Part shown: in pieces, positions 43,480-51,811 of the stretch
Layout of the letters: every line of letters starts with the position of its first letter
Numbering within the stretch: position 1 is the stretch's first letter
DNA from: Natranaeroarchaeum sp042663585
GTDB taxonomy: Archaea; Halobacteriota; Halobacteria; Halobacteriales; Natronoarchaeaceae
Length of the DNA: 64,000 nt
NCBI RefSeq assembly: GCF_042663585.1
Contig: NZ_JBHTAN010000001.1
Location: forward strand, 315,134-379,133
Direction of reading: 5' to 3'
Notes under the pieces: model-generated
What the model saw: only the letters and a program-made list of their open reading frames with translations
What the model was told of the DNA's origin: nothing
The model's database searches: none
Program-made: the position numbers and the translations under genes

Positions 43480-46137
43480 ATGGAAACACGCACAGCACAA
43501 CTGGACATCACAGGAATGACCTGTGCCAACTGCTCGGGGACAGTTGGGGACGCCCTGGAGTCACTCGACGGCGTCATCGAGGCGAACGCCAATTTCGCCA
43601 CGGACGAGGGCTCCGTCGAGTACAACCCTGACGAGGTATCGCTCGCAGAGATCTACGGGGCGATCGAGGACGCCGGCTACGGTGCGGTGTCTGACACGGT
43701 GACCATCGGCATCTCCGATATGACCTGTGCCAACTGTGTGCAGACGAACGAGACCGCGCTCGAGAACACGCCGGGTGTTATCGCGGCCGAGGCGAACTTC
43801 GCCACCGACGAAGCGCAGGTCAGGTACAACCCCGCGGACACCTCACTCGACGCGCTCTACGACGCTATCGAGGACGCTGGTTACTCGCCGGTTCGTGAAG
43901 ACAGCAACAGCGGTGAATCGGGTAAAGACGCTCGGGACGCTGCACGACAGGGTGAGATTCGAAAACAGCTTCGACTGACGCTGTTCGGAGCCGCGCTCTC
44001 GGCCCCGATGCTGTTTTTCCTCGCAGAGAAGTTCCTGCTCGGCGGGGGAATTCTCCCGGAGACGGTCCTCGGCGTCGAATTCGGATGGGTCGAGTTCCTG
44101 CTGGCGACACCAGTTCAGGCCGTGCTCGGCTGGCCGTTCTACAAGAACTCGTACAACGCGCTGATCAACAACAGGCGCGCCAACATGGACGTTCTCATCG
44201 CACTGGGTTCGTCCACTGCGTATTTCTACTCAATCGCAGTACTCGCGGAATTGATCGCGGGGGGGCTGTACTTCGACACTGCCGCGTTGATCCTCGTGTT
44301 CATCACCCTCGGGAACTACCTCGAAGCCCGCTCGAAAGGGCAGGCAGGTGACGCCCTTCGAAAGCTCCTCGAAATGGAGGCCGAGACGGCCACCCTCGTC
44401 GACGAGGACGGTACCGAAGTGGAAGTGCCACTCGAAGAGGTCACCGTCGGCGACCGTATGAAGGTCCGGCCCGGCGAGCAGATTCCGACCGACGGCGTCG
44501 TCATCGACGGGCAGAGCGCCGTCGACGAGTCGATGGTCACCGGCGAGTCGGTTCCCGTCGAGAAAGGCGAGGGTGACGAGGTCGTCGGGTCCACTATCAA
44601 CGAGAACGGTGTGCTCGTCGTTGAGGCGACGAAGGTCGGTGCGGACACGGCGCTCCAGCAGATCGTCCAGACGGTCAAGGAAGCCCAGTCGCGCCAACCC
44701 GACATCCAGAATCTGGCGGACCGCATCTCGGCGTACTTCGTCCCAGCGGTCATCGCGAACGCGTTGCTGTGGGGCACTGTGTGGTTCCTCTTCCCCGCGA
44801 CTTTCGCGGGCTTCGTTGAGGCACTCCCGCTATGGGGACTCGTCGCAGGTGGCCCCGTCGCCGCTGGAGGCGTCTCAGTCTTCGAGTTCGCGCTCATCGT
44901 CTTCGCATCGTCCGTGTTGATCGCCTGTCCCTGTGCGCTGGGGTTAGCGACGCCTGCTGCAACGATGGTTGGGACAACGATCGGTGCCCAGAACGGCGTC
45001 CTGTTCAAAGGCGGGGACATTCTTGAACGCGCGAAAGACGTCGACACGGTCGTCTTTGACAAGACCGGGACGCTCACAAAAGGTGAAATGGAGCTAACGG
45101 ACGTCGTGGTCTTCGACGGTGACGGCCAACCTGTCGCTGACGGTGGAGAGCCGGCAGCCGACGGCGGAGCGCTAACTGCACGCGATCGTCTCAGTGAGGA
45201 CGACGTCCTCCGATTCGCAGCGACGGCCGAAAGTGGAAGCGAGCATCCGCTTGCGCGGGCCATTGTCGATGGAGCTGAAGCCCGTGGTATCGACGTGACC
45301 GACCCGGACGCCTTCGAGAACGTCCCCGGCCACGGCATCAAAGCGACGGTCGGTGACAATGAGGTGCTGGTCGGCAACCGCAAGCTGCTGCGCGACAACG
45401 GGATCGACCCCTCGCCCGCTCAGGAGACAATGGAGCGCCTCGAGAACGAGGGGAAGACGGCAATGCTCGTCGCGTTGCGCGGTTCGGAGCGAAGCGGCGA
45501 CCGCGATGCGAGCGGCGAACAGCCGCGAGCGGAGGGCAAACTCATCGGTGTGGTCGCTGACGCCGACACGATCAAAGAAAGTGCAACCGAGGCCGTGAGC
45601 CAACTGCAGGAGCGCGGCATCGACGTGATGATGATCACCGGCGACAACGAGCGGACCGCCCTCTCCGTCGCCGAGCAGGTCGGGATCGACCCCGAAAATG
45701 TCCACGCGGAGGTGCTCCCCGAGGACAAATCCGATGCCGTCGAGGCCATTCAGGACGAAGGTCGCAAGGCGATGATGGTGGGCGACGGCGTCAACGACGC
45801 GCCCGCGCTCGCGGTGGCCCACGTCGGGACGGCCATCGGGAGCGGGACGGACGTCGCTATCGAAGCGGCGGACGTGACGCTGATGCGCGACGATCCACTC
45901 GACGTGGTGAAGGCTATCCGTATCTCGGACGCGACGCTCCAGAAGATCAAGCAGAACCTCGTGTGGGCGCTTGGGTACAACACGGCGATGATCCCGTTGG
46001 CTTCACTCGGGCTGCTCCAGCCCGTGCTCGCCGCCGGCGCGATGGCCTTCTCAAGTGTATCGGTGTTGTCGAACAGTCTACTGTTCCGCCGGTACACTCC
46101 GGATCACGATTACGAGCTCCTCGGTCGACTCCGCTAA
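43480..46137 (+). CDS. copA: Copper-transporting P1B-type ATPase
   Basis: This 885-residue protein has two N-terminal metal-binding domains (GMTCANCS near 12 and DMTCANCV near 83), eight expected TM segments, the CPC translocation motif (483-485), the phosphorylation loop DKTGT (D527), a nucleotide-binding SEHPLARAI-type HP motif, and MVGDGVNDAP. CPC plus two MTCANC domains points to Cu(I) export. An Ala/Glu/Gly-rich insert (about 670-690) lies in the ATP-binding domain. It is transcribed with the Lrp-TRASH regulator or from its own promoter. Confidence 0.96.
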   Translation: METRTAQLDITGMTCANCSGTVGDALESLDGVIEANANFATDEGSVEYNPDEVSLAEIYGAIEDAGYGAVSDTVTIGISDMTCANCVQTNETALENTPGVIAAEANFATDEAQVRYNPADTSLDALYDAIEDAGYSPVREDSNSGESGKDARDAARQGEIRKQLRLTLFGAALSAPMLFFLAEKFLLGGGILPETVLGVEFGWVEFLLATPVQAVLGWPFYKNSYNALINNRRANMDVLIALGSSTAYFYSIAVLAELIAGGLYFDTAALILVFITLGNYLEARSKGQAGDALRKLLEMEAETATLVDEDGTEVEVPLEEVTVGDRMKVRPGEQIPTDGVVIDGQSAVDESMVTGESVPVEKGEGDEVVGSTINENGVLVVEATKVGADTALQQIVQTVKEAQSRQPDIQNLADRISAYFVPAVIANALLWGTVWFLFPATFAGFVEALPLWGLVAGGPVAAGGVSVFEFALIVFASSVLIACPCALGLATPAATMVGTTIGAQNGVLFKGGDILERAKDVDTVVFDKTGTLTKGEMELTDVVVFDGDGQPVADGGEPAADGGALTARDRLSEDDVLRFAATAESGSEHPLARAIVDGAEARGIDVTDPDAFENVPGHGIKATVGDNEVLVGNRKLLRDNGIDPSPAQETMERLENEGKTAMLVALRGSERSGDRDASGEQPRAEGKLIGVVADADTIKESATEAVSQLQERGIDVMMITGDNERTALSVAEQVGIDPENVHAEVLPEDKSDAVEAIQDEGRKAMMVGDGVNDAPALAVAHVGTAIGSGTDVAIEAADVTLMRDDPLDVVKAIRISDATLQKIKQNLVWALGYNTAMIPLASLGLLQPVLAAGAMAFSSVSVLSNSLLFRRYTPDHDYELLGRLR

Positions 46138-46203
46138 TCAGCTGGTTTCACCAGCAGCATTCTTCGTCGTGTCCGGAAAAAACGACTCTCTGGAGAGAGA
46201 CGG

Positions 46204-46509
46204 CTACTCCTGAGTGACAATTCCACGAAGAACCGGATAGTACGCTGTCCCAGTCCAGACCCCTACATGTGGATGACCGATGTACTGGAATCGGCCGTGG
46301 AGGTCGGCGTACGTCCCAGCGACCTCTTCGGCCTGGTGAAATGTCGCATCCTCTCGGGGATGGTTATCGGGCGTGTTGTACTCAAGTCCGTAGTGTTCCT
46401 CGGGGTTCGACGCCGTCCAATGGACTGGGTCGGTTACGTACTCCCATACCTCCTCGGACGATGCGTCGATGATGATTTCGGCTTTGTCGGTGACGTACCT
46501 GGATTGACA
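46204..46509 (-). pseudogene. SRPBCC (polyketide cyclase-like) domain fragment
   Basis: The minus strand encodes a clear SRPBCC N-terminal half: AEIIIDASSEEVWEYVTDPVHW, then ASNPEEHYGLEY and ATFHQAEEVAGTYADL, stopping at 46204. There is no start codon in frame; a GTG in another frame just upstream would fit if one base were changed. The C-terminal half of the fold is missing. It directly follows the DUF5676-like gene. I read it as a truncated gene. Confidence 0.5.
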
Positions 46510-46515
46510 CCTAAT

Positions 46516-46815
46516 CTATGATACGAAGGCGTTGTAAAGCCACGCGAAGGCATACATCAAGACGAAGCTGATCACCGCTGCCTCGACCATGCCCGCCACA
46601 GTCCCGACGATGGTCGGTTCGAAGAACAGGTGCCACTGCTCCATCGCTTCGACTGCGCCCTCATAGACGCCGATCGCTCCGAACACACCCAGCAGGAGCA
46701 TCGCGGTGGCAGAGACGACTGCTGCTGCGCCCGCCAGTGCCAACGAATCGAGATGCATCACGTTGGTCGTGGAGTCCATTTCGTACGCATCTTGGTTTGT
46801 GGTAGTAGTGCTCAT
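46516..46815 (-). CDS. Small membrane protein, DUF5676-like
   Basis: This 99-residue protein has two long hydrophobic segments (LALAGAAAVVSATAMLLLGVFGAIGVY and IVGTVAGMVEAAVISFVLMYAFAWLYN) and a typical Gly-rich turn before the second. It resembles DUF5676 proteins that accompany heavy-metal resistance genes. The start MSTTTTNQDA is at 46815. Confidence 0.7.
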   Translation of the reverse strand: MSTTTTNQDAYEMDSTTNVMHLDSLALAGAAAVVSATAMLLLGVFGAIGVYEGAVEAMEQWHLFFEPTIVGTVAGMVEAAVISFVLMYAFAWLYNAFVS

Positions 46816-47136
46816 GACTACAGATACGCTCTACTCCTTCAATCGGGTTTCTCTTACAATTCGAAAGGGAGCGATTCCTTGGTAACACGGAGGAAAAATA
46901 TCGTGGGGGAACCAGCGGTCCAACACCCAGATCTGTATGGCCGGTCCGTCGGAAGACCAAGGAGCCACCACCGACTGGAATCAGTGACACGCAAAAACTG
47001 ATGAGCGCGAACGCAGTCCTCGAACGCTTGACCACCTCTGATAGCATGAGTCACCTTTGAATGCAAGATTTACTCCGCCCACTGCCCCGGTTTCTTAAGA
47101 ACAAATAACAAAAAAGATGGCTGCGATCGTCTAAAT
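46816..47136. other. Region without a gene
   Basis: No convincing frame on either strand. AAAATATCG and A-rich AACAAATAACAAAAAAGATGG near 47100 (47101-47120) precede the permease fragment and could form its promoter. Confidence 0.3.
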
Positions 47137-47340
47137 ATGCAAGCCGCCCTCGTCGACGGAATCCTCGAGTCGTTGCGGATCGGCGTCGGTTTCCTCTGGA
47201 CTGCGGCGTGGGCGATCATCATGGGGCTCGTCATCACGAGTCTCGTTCAGGTTTTCAAAATCGTCGTGTTCGCGCTCTCTGGCTTTCTCCTATACGTCTA
47301 CCGTCGTGGTCTCGGTGTGCCCGGGCAGTACTGCGACCCC
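47137..47340 (+). pseudogene. Truncated permease (DUF318/ArsP-like)
   Basis: The start MQAALVDGILESLRIGVGFLWTAAW and MGLVITSLVQVFKIV match the first helices of permeases in the DUF318 family, usually over 300 residues long. The frame then loses resemblance, so only the 5' end remains. The same frame runs on to 47646 through unrelated sequence. Confidence 0.45.
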
Positions 47341-47395
47341 GTGGGATGCGAACCGACGATAGTGGACCGAGCCTCACCCACGACGGCGAGCCGAT

Positions 47396-47646
47396 ACAGT
47401 AGTCGGTGGCTTGGTCGCTGTCGTCCTCATCGTCTCTGGTGTGCTCATCTGGCAAGCATACCAGCAATAGCAGGCCTTCGACCAGATGGGATCGATAATG
47501 GGCACGTTGATGGGGTCCGTTCACGGAACGAATCCACTCTGGTACGTCCTCGGAACCTTCCTCGTTTCGGCTGTCATCGATGGGGGTATCTCGTGATTCG
47601 GGATGAGGTCACCAGCATAGAGGTAAACGACCGCTCACAGAGTTAA
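47396..47646 (+). pseudogene. Decayed transmembrane front of a wHTH regulator
   Basis: Read in two frames this gives GGLVAVVLIVSGVLIWQAYQQ, a TAG, then QAFDQMGSIMGTLMGSVHG and NPLWYVLGTFLVSAVIDGG, then after a one-base shift YLVIRDEVTSIEVNDRSQS. This matches the layout of membrane-anchored haloarchaeal wHTH proteins with two TM segments and a Met/Gly/His-rich external loop. It stops just before the intact wHTH frame. Restoring one G in the GGGGG run near 47584 joins the last two parts. Confidence 0.5.
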
Positions 47647-47949
47647 ATGGCGAATCCGACCGATCCTGAGGGTGATGAATCGCCAGAGGTAGCTGTCCAA
47701 TCGAATCGAGCCATCAATCCGGAGTCTCAGCTACAGGCTCGCGTGTTAGACCTCCTGCCAGATGATGAACGCCGTATCCTCGAACCAGTTATCTCCTCGT
47801 CTGGCATCACACAGATCGAACTCAGGGATCGCTCGGACATCTCGAAGAGCAAGGTCAGTCAGACGGTGAGTGCGCTTGAGAAGCGTGGCCTGCTGTACCG
47901 CGAGCGCCAAGGGCGGACGTATCGCATCTATCCGAGCGACGACCTATAA
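47647..47949 (+). CDS. Winged-helix regulator domain (DUF7343-like), possibly cut from its membrane anchor
   Basis: This 100-residue protein has a clear wHTH: QARVLDLLPDDERRILEPVISSSG, then ITQIELRDRSDISKSKVSQTV, EKRGLLYRERQGRTYRIYP. The start ATG follows directly on a TAA that ends the decayed transmembrane part. In related genes both parts are one protein; here the DNA-binding domain may survive alone. It lies in the copper island and may control the genes downstream. Confidence 0.68.
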   Translation: MANPTDPEGDESPEVAVQSNRAINPESQLQARVLDLLPDDERRILEPVISSSGITQIELRDRSDISKSKVSQTVSALEKRGLLYRERQGRTYRIYPSDDL

Positions 47950-48288
47950 CGAAAACAGGCGAACTAGTGGGGCGTTCCCACGAGTCCAGCCCCGTCCAAA
48001 ACGTTGTCCACTATCACGTCTGCACAATCTCGATGCAGGGATGGCGCGTGTCGTAGAATACGTCGAATGACCTGGTTACGGATCGTTCATACTGTTGTTC
48101 CTGGGGCCGTGGTCCTGTCCCGGGAGAAGGATTGAGTACCAATCCGGCGAATTCGGGCCGGAGGAACGGTCCTTGTCCTGAAAAACGGTTAGGTCCTCTT
48201 ATACATGTTCTCGAACGTTCTCCTGTGTGGATTCACACCCACGTCGATAACCCCCCAGCAGTCCTACGAGTAATCGAGGAGAAAGACA
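47950..48288. other. Region without a gene
   Basis: No convincing frame. TCTTATACATG near 48199 could be a TATA-like box for the secreted Met/His protein gene at 48289. Confidence 0.3.
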
Positions 48289-48609
48289 ATGACCAACTTC
48301 AAACTCGGCCGCTGGCTGCTCGTGGCCCTCGCGATCGTCGGACTCGCGTTTGCCGCGCCCGTTGCCAGCGCACACGGCAACGACACGACCGCTGACGACA
48401 CGCTCACGGACAATACCACCGCAGATGAATTGGCCACTTGGATGGAGGCGCAGATGGCCGAACACATGGGCCCTGGTAGCGTCGAGTGGATGGAGTCGCA
48501 CATGGGTGTGACCGTCGACGAGATGGCCCAGGACATGTCTGACGAGGAATACCACGACGGAGCTGACGACGACTACAGCGGCGAGATGTACGGGCAGGGC
48601 CACTGCTGA
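48289..48609 (+). CDS. Secreted Met/His-rich acidic protein
   Basis: This 106-residue protein has a Sec-type signal peptide (LLVALAIVGLAFAAPVASA, cleavage after ASA about 28) and an acidic mature part with many Met and His residues (WMEAQMAEHMG, WMESHMGV, ending GQGHC). The composition suggests metal binding at the surface, probably copper given the location. No known domain. Confidence 0.72.
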   Translation: MTNFKLGRWLLVALAIVGLAFAAPVASAHGNDTTADDTLTDNTTADELATWMEAQMAEHMGPGSVEWMESHMGVTVDEMAQDMSDEEYHDGADDDYSGEMYGQGHC

Positions 48610-48666
48610 CAACCCTGACCGTTTCGATCGCTGCAACCGAACACCACAACTCACCAACTCAAGATA

Positions 48667-49023
48667 ATGACACAACTCACCACTCACATCGGACGCACTG
48701 CTCGTCGACTCGCAATCCTCGCCGTCCCGCTGCTGGTCGCAACGACTGGAACGGCTGCTGCCCGCGGTGGTGGGAGCTACGGCGGCGGTATGATGGGCGG
48801 GAGCGGCTGGGGCCTCTTCGGCGGAGCGATGGGCCTCTGGGGACTTCTCTGGATGGGGCTCCTCATCGTCGTCCCGCTCTACATCGTCTATGCGCTCCTC
48901 AACCGAGGATCCGGCGGGAACGAAGAGCAGTCGCTGTCAGTTCTCCGCGAGCGCTACGCCCGCGGTGAGCTATCGGATGAAGAATTCGATCGACGGCGAA
49001 AACAGCTCGAACGAACCGGATGA
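48667..49023 (+). CDS. SHOCT domain membrane protein 1
   Basis: This 118-residue protein has a signal/TM segment, a Gly/Met-rich stretch (SYGGGMMGGSGWG), a TM helix (LWMGLLIVVPLYIVYALL) and a C-terminal SHOCT domain (LRERYARGELSDEEFDRRRKQL). Two more SHOCT proteins follow in the same direction (49542 and 50399). SHOCT tails are short helical modules thought to promote oligomers. Confidence 0.82.
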   Translation: MTQLTTHIGRTARRLAILAVPLLVATTGTAAARGGGSYGGGMMGGSGWGLFGGAMGLWGLLWMGLLIVVPLYIVYALLNRGSGGNEEQSLSVLRERYARGELSDEEFDRRRKQLERTG

Positions 49024-49118
49024 CTGGAACAGTTGCTGTTCCAGCCGATACATCACACTCCCAACGCTCGCCGTTGCGGCACCCAACCGTTAACCCCGTG
49101 GACGGGGTATAATATTAC

Positions 49119-49535
49119 ATGGAATACACAATACAGACTTCAGTCACTGGCGATTTCGACGACGTCGTCGACACGACGATCGCAGCGCTCGAAGACGAAG
49201 GATTCGGCGTCCTCTGTGACATCGACATCCAGGCGACACTCAAGGAGAAACTCAACGAAGAATTCCGCCAGTACCGCATTCTCGGTGCATGCAATCCCCC
49301 CCTGGCATACGAGGGACTGACCGAAGAAATCGAACTCGGAGCACTCCTCCCGTGTAACGTCATCGTCTACGAAACCGATGACGACGATATCGTTGTGAGT
49401 GCCGTCGATCCGCAGCAGTTGATCGACATCGCAGACAACGATGCGCTCGAGTCTATCGCGACCGAGGTCACCGAGCGATTCGAACGTGTTCTCTCGGCCG
49501 TCACCGACGAACTAGGATCCAGATCGGAGACCTGA
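49119..49535 (+). CDS. DUF302 domain protein
   Basis: This 138-residue protein is one DUF302 domain: YTIQTSVTGDFDDVVDTTI, GFGVLCDIDIQATLKEKLN, YRILGACNPPLAYEGL and LLPCNVIVYE. The GACNP Cys and the LLPCN Cys are conserved in the family and may bind metal or redox ligands. The gene follows a TATA-like TATAATATTA (49107-49116) and looks leaderless. It sits between two SHOCT genes. Confidence 0.9.
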   Translation: MEYTIQTSVTGDFDDVVDTTIAALEDEGFGVLCDIDIQATLKEKLNEEFRQYRILGACNPPLAYEGLTEEIELGALLPCNVIVYETDDDDIVVSAVDPQQLIDIADNDALESIATEVTERFERVLSAVTDELGSRSET

Positions 49536-49541
49536 TCTTCG

Positions 49542-49895
49542 ATGTCTTCATCAAACCAGCTCGACGTCACGACGATCGTTCTTCTGATCCTCGGAGCGAT
49601 CATCTTACTCCCGTTGCTCACAATGGGGATAGGATTCGGCGGGATGATGGGGTACGGTGGGATGATGGGTCAGTATGGCGGTACTGGCGGGTGGTGGCCG
49701 CTCGTCGGGATGCTCGTCCCGCTCATCTTCCTCCTTATCCTCCTCGGCGGTGGCTATCTCGTCTTCCGGCGTATTAGCGAAACGCAGACATCTCGAAATC
49801 CCGCGATGGAGGAACTCCGCACGGCATACGCTCGTGGCGACCTCACTGATGAAGAGTTCGAAGCCCGCCGCGAGAGACTCGAACGGTCGGATTGA
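49542..49895 (+). CDS. SHOCT domain membrane protein 2
   Basis: This 117-residue protein has two TM segments, the first starting TTIVLLILGAIILLPLL, with a Gly/Met-rich loop between (GFGGMMGYGGMMGQYGG), and a C-terminal SHOCT tail (LRTAYARGDLTDEEFEARRERL). It begins six bases after the DUF302 stop, so the two are co-transcribed. Confidence 0.83.
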   Translation: MSSSNQLDVTTIVLLILGAIILLPLLTMGIGFGGMMGYGGMMGQYGGTGGWWPLVGMLVPLIFLLILLGGGYLVFRRISETQTSRNPAMEELRTAYARGDLTDEEFEARRERLERSD

Positions 49896-50064
49896 GCCAA
49901 CGAGTACGCACCAAGTGCGTATTCACACGCCTGCGTGATCGAATTTGTGATGCTACTCCCGGTCACCACTGTGTGAACGCCCTTTCGAATCGAAGAGATG
50001 GAGTTCTCTCAGCTTACGATTCTGAATAGTAATGTGGTTAAGTCCCAATACCGTATTATACTAT

Positions 50065-50373
50065 GTGACCGAAGTCATCCTCTTCACCCAAGAGACGTGC
50101 GGAGCATGCGCAACACAACGAGAGAAAAACGACGGCCTCGAGGAGAAGTATCCGGACATGGAGTTCCGGGAGATCGATATCCAGAAAGATCTGGAAACGG
50201 CCGAGGAATACGGCGTCCGGAAGACGCCGACGACACTCGTCTACGCGAGCGGTAAACAGACCGCCGAGTTCATCGGCATTGTCGAGCGGAACGACCTCGA
50301 ACCAGCCATTGAGAGCGCGACCGAACAGTCGTCTGGACTCGTCCAACGTCTCGTCGATGTCGTGCGAACATAA
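50065..50373 (+). CDS. Thioredoxin-like protein
   Basis: This 102-residue protein starts with GTG at 50065 (reading MTEVILFTQETCGACATQ) and contains the CGAC redox motif, EFREIDIQKD and a cis-Pro in KTPTTLVY. An in-frame ATG at 50032 would add 11 residues; I prefer the GTG because it begins right at the first beta strand. It may keep copper-binding cysteines reduced in the neighbouring proteins. Confidence 0.82.
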   Translation: MTEVILFTQETCGACATQREKNDGLEEKYPDMEFREIDIQKDLETAEEYGVRKTPTTLVYASGKQTAEFIGIVERNDLEPAIESATEQSSGLVQRLVDVVRT

Positions 50374-50398
50374 CGACCACCCGACCAATTCAAACCAC

Positions 50399-51163
50399 AT
50401 GACGAACTATGATCGACGTCAGTTCCTGGGAGTGCTCGGTGCCGGCGCAGTCGCCAGCGCAGGCCTCTCTCAGCCAGTGAGCGCACAGGAGACGCCCGTC
50501 GTGAAGATGGGCAACAACTATTTCGACCCGATCGGGCTCCACGTCCAACCCGGCACGACCGTCCGCTTCGAGATAGCAGCCGGTACACACTCGGCGACGG
50601 CCTACGAGAACCGGATTCCGCTCGACGCCAGTCCATTCGATAGTGGGGTCATCTCGTCGGGAGGGTACGAGTACACGTTCGAAGAACCAGGTACGTACGA
50701 CTACTACTGCATCCCGCACAAGACAGTCGGGATGGTTGGTCGCATCGTCGTTGGCAATCCCGGCGGCCCGGCCGAAGAGAGTCCGATTCCGGACGGTGAC
50801 GTGCCCGAGAGCGACGCGATCGTCGAGCAGGGCGCGATCGCGTATGGATCTGGTACCGGGGGTGATGGGAACTCCGATGGCGGAATGATGGGTCCCGGAA
50901 TGGGGTCCCGCCCGGGGATGATGAACGGCCGGAACGGTGGATGGTTCGGTGGGCTGCCGTTCGTCGGCGGGGCATTCGGAATGCTGGGGCTGGTCGGCGG
51001 ACTCCTCTACTGGGCAACGGGTCGAGGTGATGCACCTCCAGAGAGTGACGATTCCGCGATGGAAACCCTTCAACGTCGTTACGCACGAGGCGAGATCGAC
51101 GAAGAAGAGTTCCAGACGCGTCGTGAACGGTTGGAGGACGGGCAAAACGACCCATCCCTGTGA
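50399..51163 (+). CDS. Cupredoxin with C-terminal SHOCT domain
   Basis: This 254-residue protein has a twin-arginine signal (YDRRQFLGVLGAG), a cupredoxin domain (about 35-125) with ligands H in GTHSATAY and the C-x2-H-x4-M cluster in YYCIPHKTVGMVG, a Gly/Met-rich linker, one TM segment (GGAFGMLGLVGGLLYWA) and a SHOCT tail (LQRRYARGEIDEEEFQTRRERL). It is a blue-copper protein outside the membrane joined to the same tail as the two SHOCT proteins upstream. It probably carries or sequesters copper at the surface. Confidence 0.9.
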   Translation: MTNYDRRQFLGVLGAGAVASAGLSQPVSAQETPVVKMGNNYFDPIGLHVQPGTTVRFEIAAGTHSATAYENRIPLDASPFDSGVISSGGYEYTFEEPGTYDYYCIPHKTVGMVGRIVVGNPGGPAEESPIPDGDVPESDAIVEQGAIAYGSGTGGDGNSDGGMMGPGMGSRPGMMNGRNGGWFGGLPFVGGAFGMLGLVGGLLYWATGRGDAPPESDDSAMETLQRRYARGEIDEEEFQTRRERLEDGQNDPSL

Positions 51164-51240
51164 GGAGAGTCACCGAACCCCGTTGGGAGACGTCGGTAAA
51201 TCCGTCCGTCTGCGGAGATCGTCCTTTTTCGATTGCGTCG

Positions 51241-51740
51241 TCACGTCGTTCGAGTTCCTCGGTAGTACACCCATATAGCGAGGAGCCCGATGACGAGGAG
51301 ATAGCTGAATCCCCAGCTGAGTGACACAGCAGTATCCAGGTCCGTTGTGAGCCCGGTATCGACTATCACGCGGACGGGATGGTAGCCCGGGAAGAGTTTC
51401 ATCCACCACTCGGGCTCGGACTGGACGAACAATGGGTCCTGAAAGAGCCCGATATCGATCATCGGGAGGATCAACATGATCCACAGGCCGGCCAGTCGAT
51501 TGAAGACGGCACCGACGAGCATCCCGATCAGTCCGTAGGTCACCGAGAGGACGAGCATCGCGGCGACAAACCACCACAGCTGCTCCGGCCAGAAGTCGAC
51601 GAGCATCACTCCCACTGAGACGCCGACAACGAGGAGTGTAATGACGACGAGGACGCCGAACCGGGCCGCGATAACCTGCCGTGCTCGATAGCCCACGACC
51701 GAGAGGCGGCCGTCCGTATCTCTCGCCTCGCGCATCAGGA
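51241..51740 (-). pseudogene. ABC-2 type permease, 3' fragment truncated by the tnpB element
   Basis: The fragment begins inside a permease gene (first codons MREARDTDGRLSVVGYRARQ) and encodes four hydrophobic segments ending YYRGTRTT. It resembles NosY/ABC-2 permeases. The tnpB element's right end sits directly at its 5' side, so the front of the gene is missing; I do not find it on the other side of the element, indicating an added deletion. An open frame that runs into the element is not the natural start. Confidence 0.7.
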
Positions 51741-51811
51741 TTGACATCCTCCTCCGCGTGAACGCGGAGGAATCCCACGGCACCGCTACCGCTGGTTTGG
51801 GATATTAGGGT
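51741..51811 (-). ncRNA. Probable guide (omega) RNA scaffold of tnpB
   Basis: TnpB nucleases use an RNA made from the 3' end of tnpB and the right end of the element, with the flanking DNA as guide. Here that region holds the conserved right-end hairpin. The call rests on the known behaviour of the family and on position, not on expression evidence. Confidence 0.4.

Noticed and set aside
44316..45398. A 360-codon Ser/Thr/Pro-rich minus-strand frame under copA
   Set aside because: Complement of the ATPase core; composition is the usual artefact.
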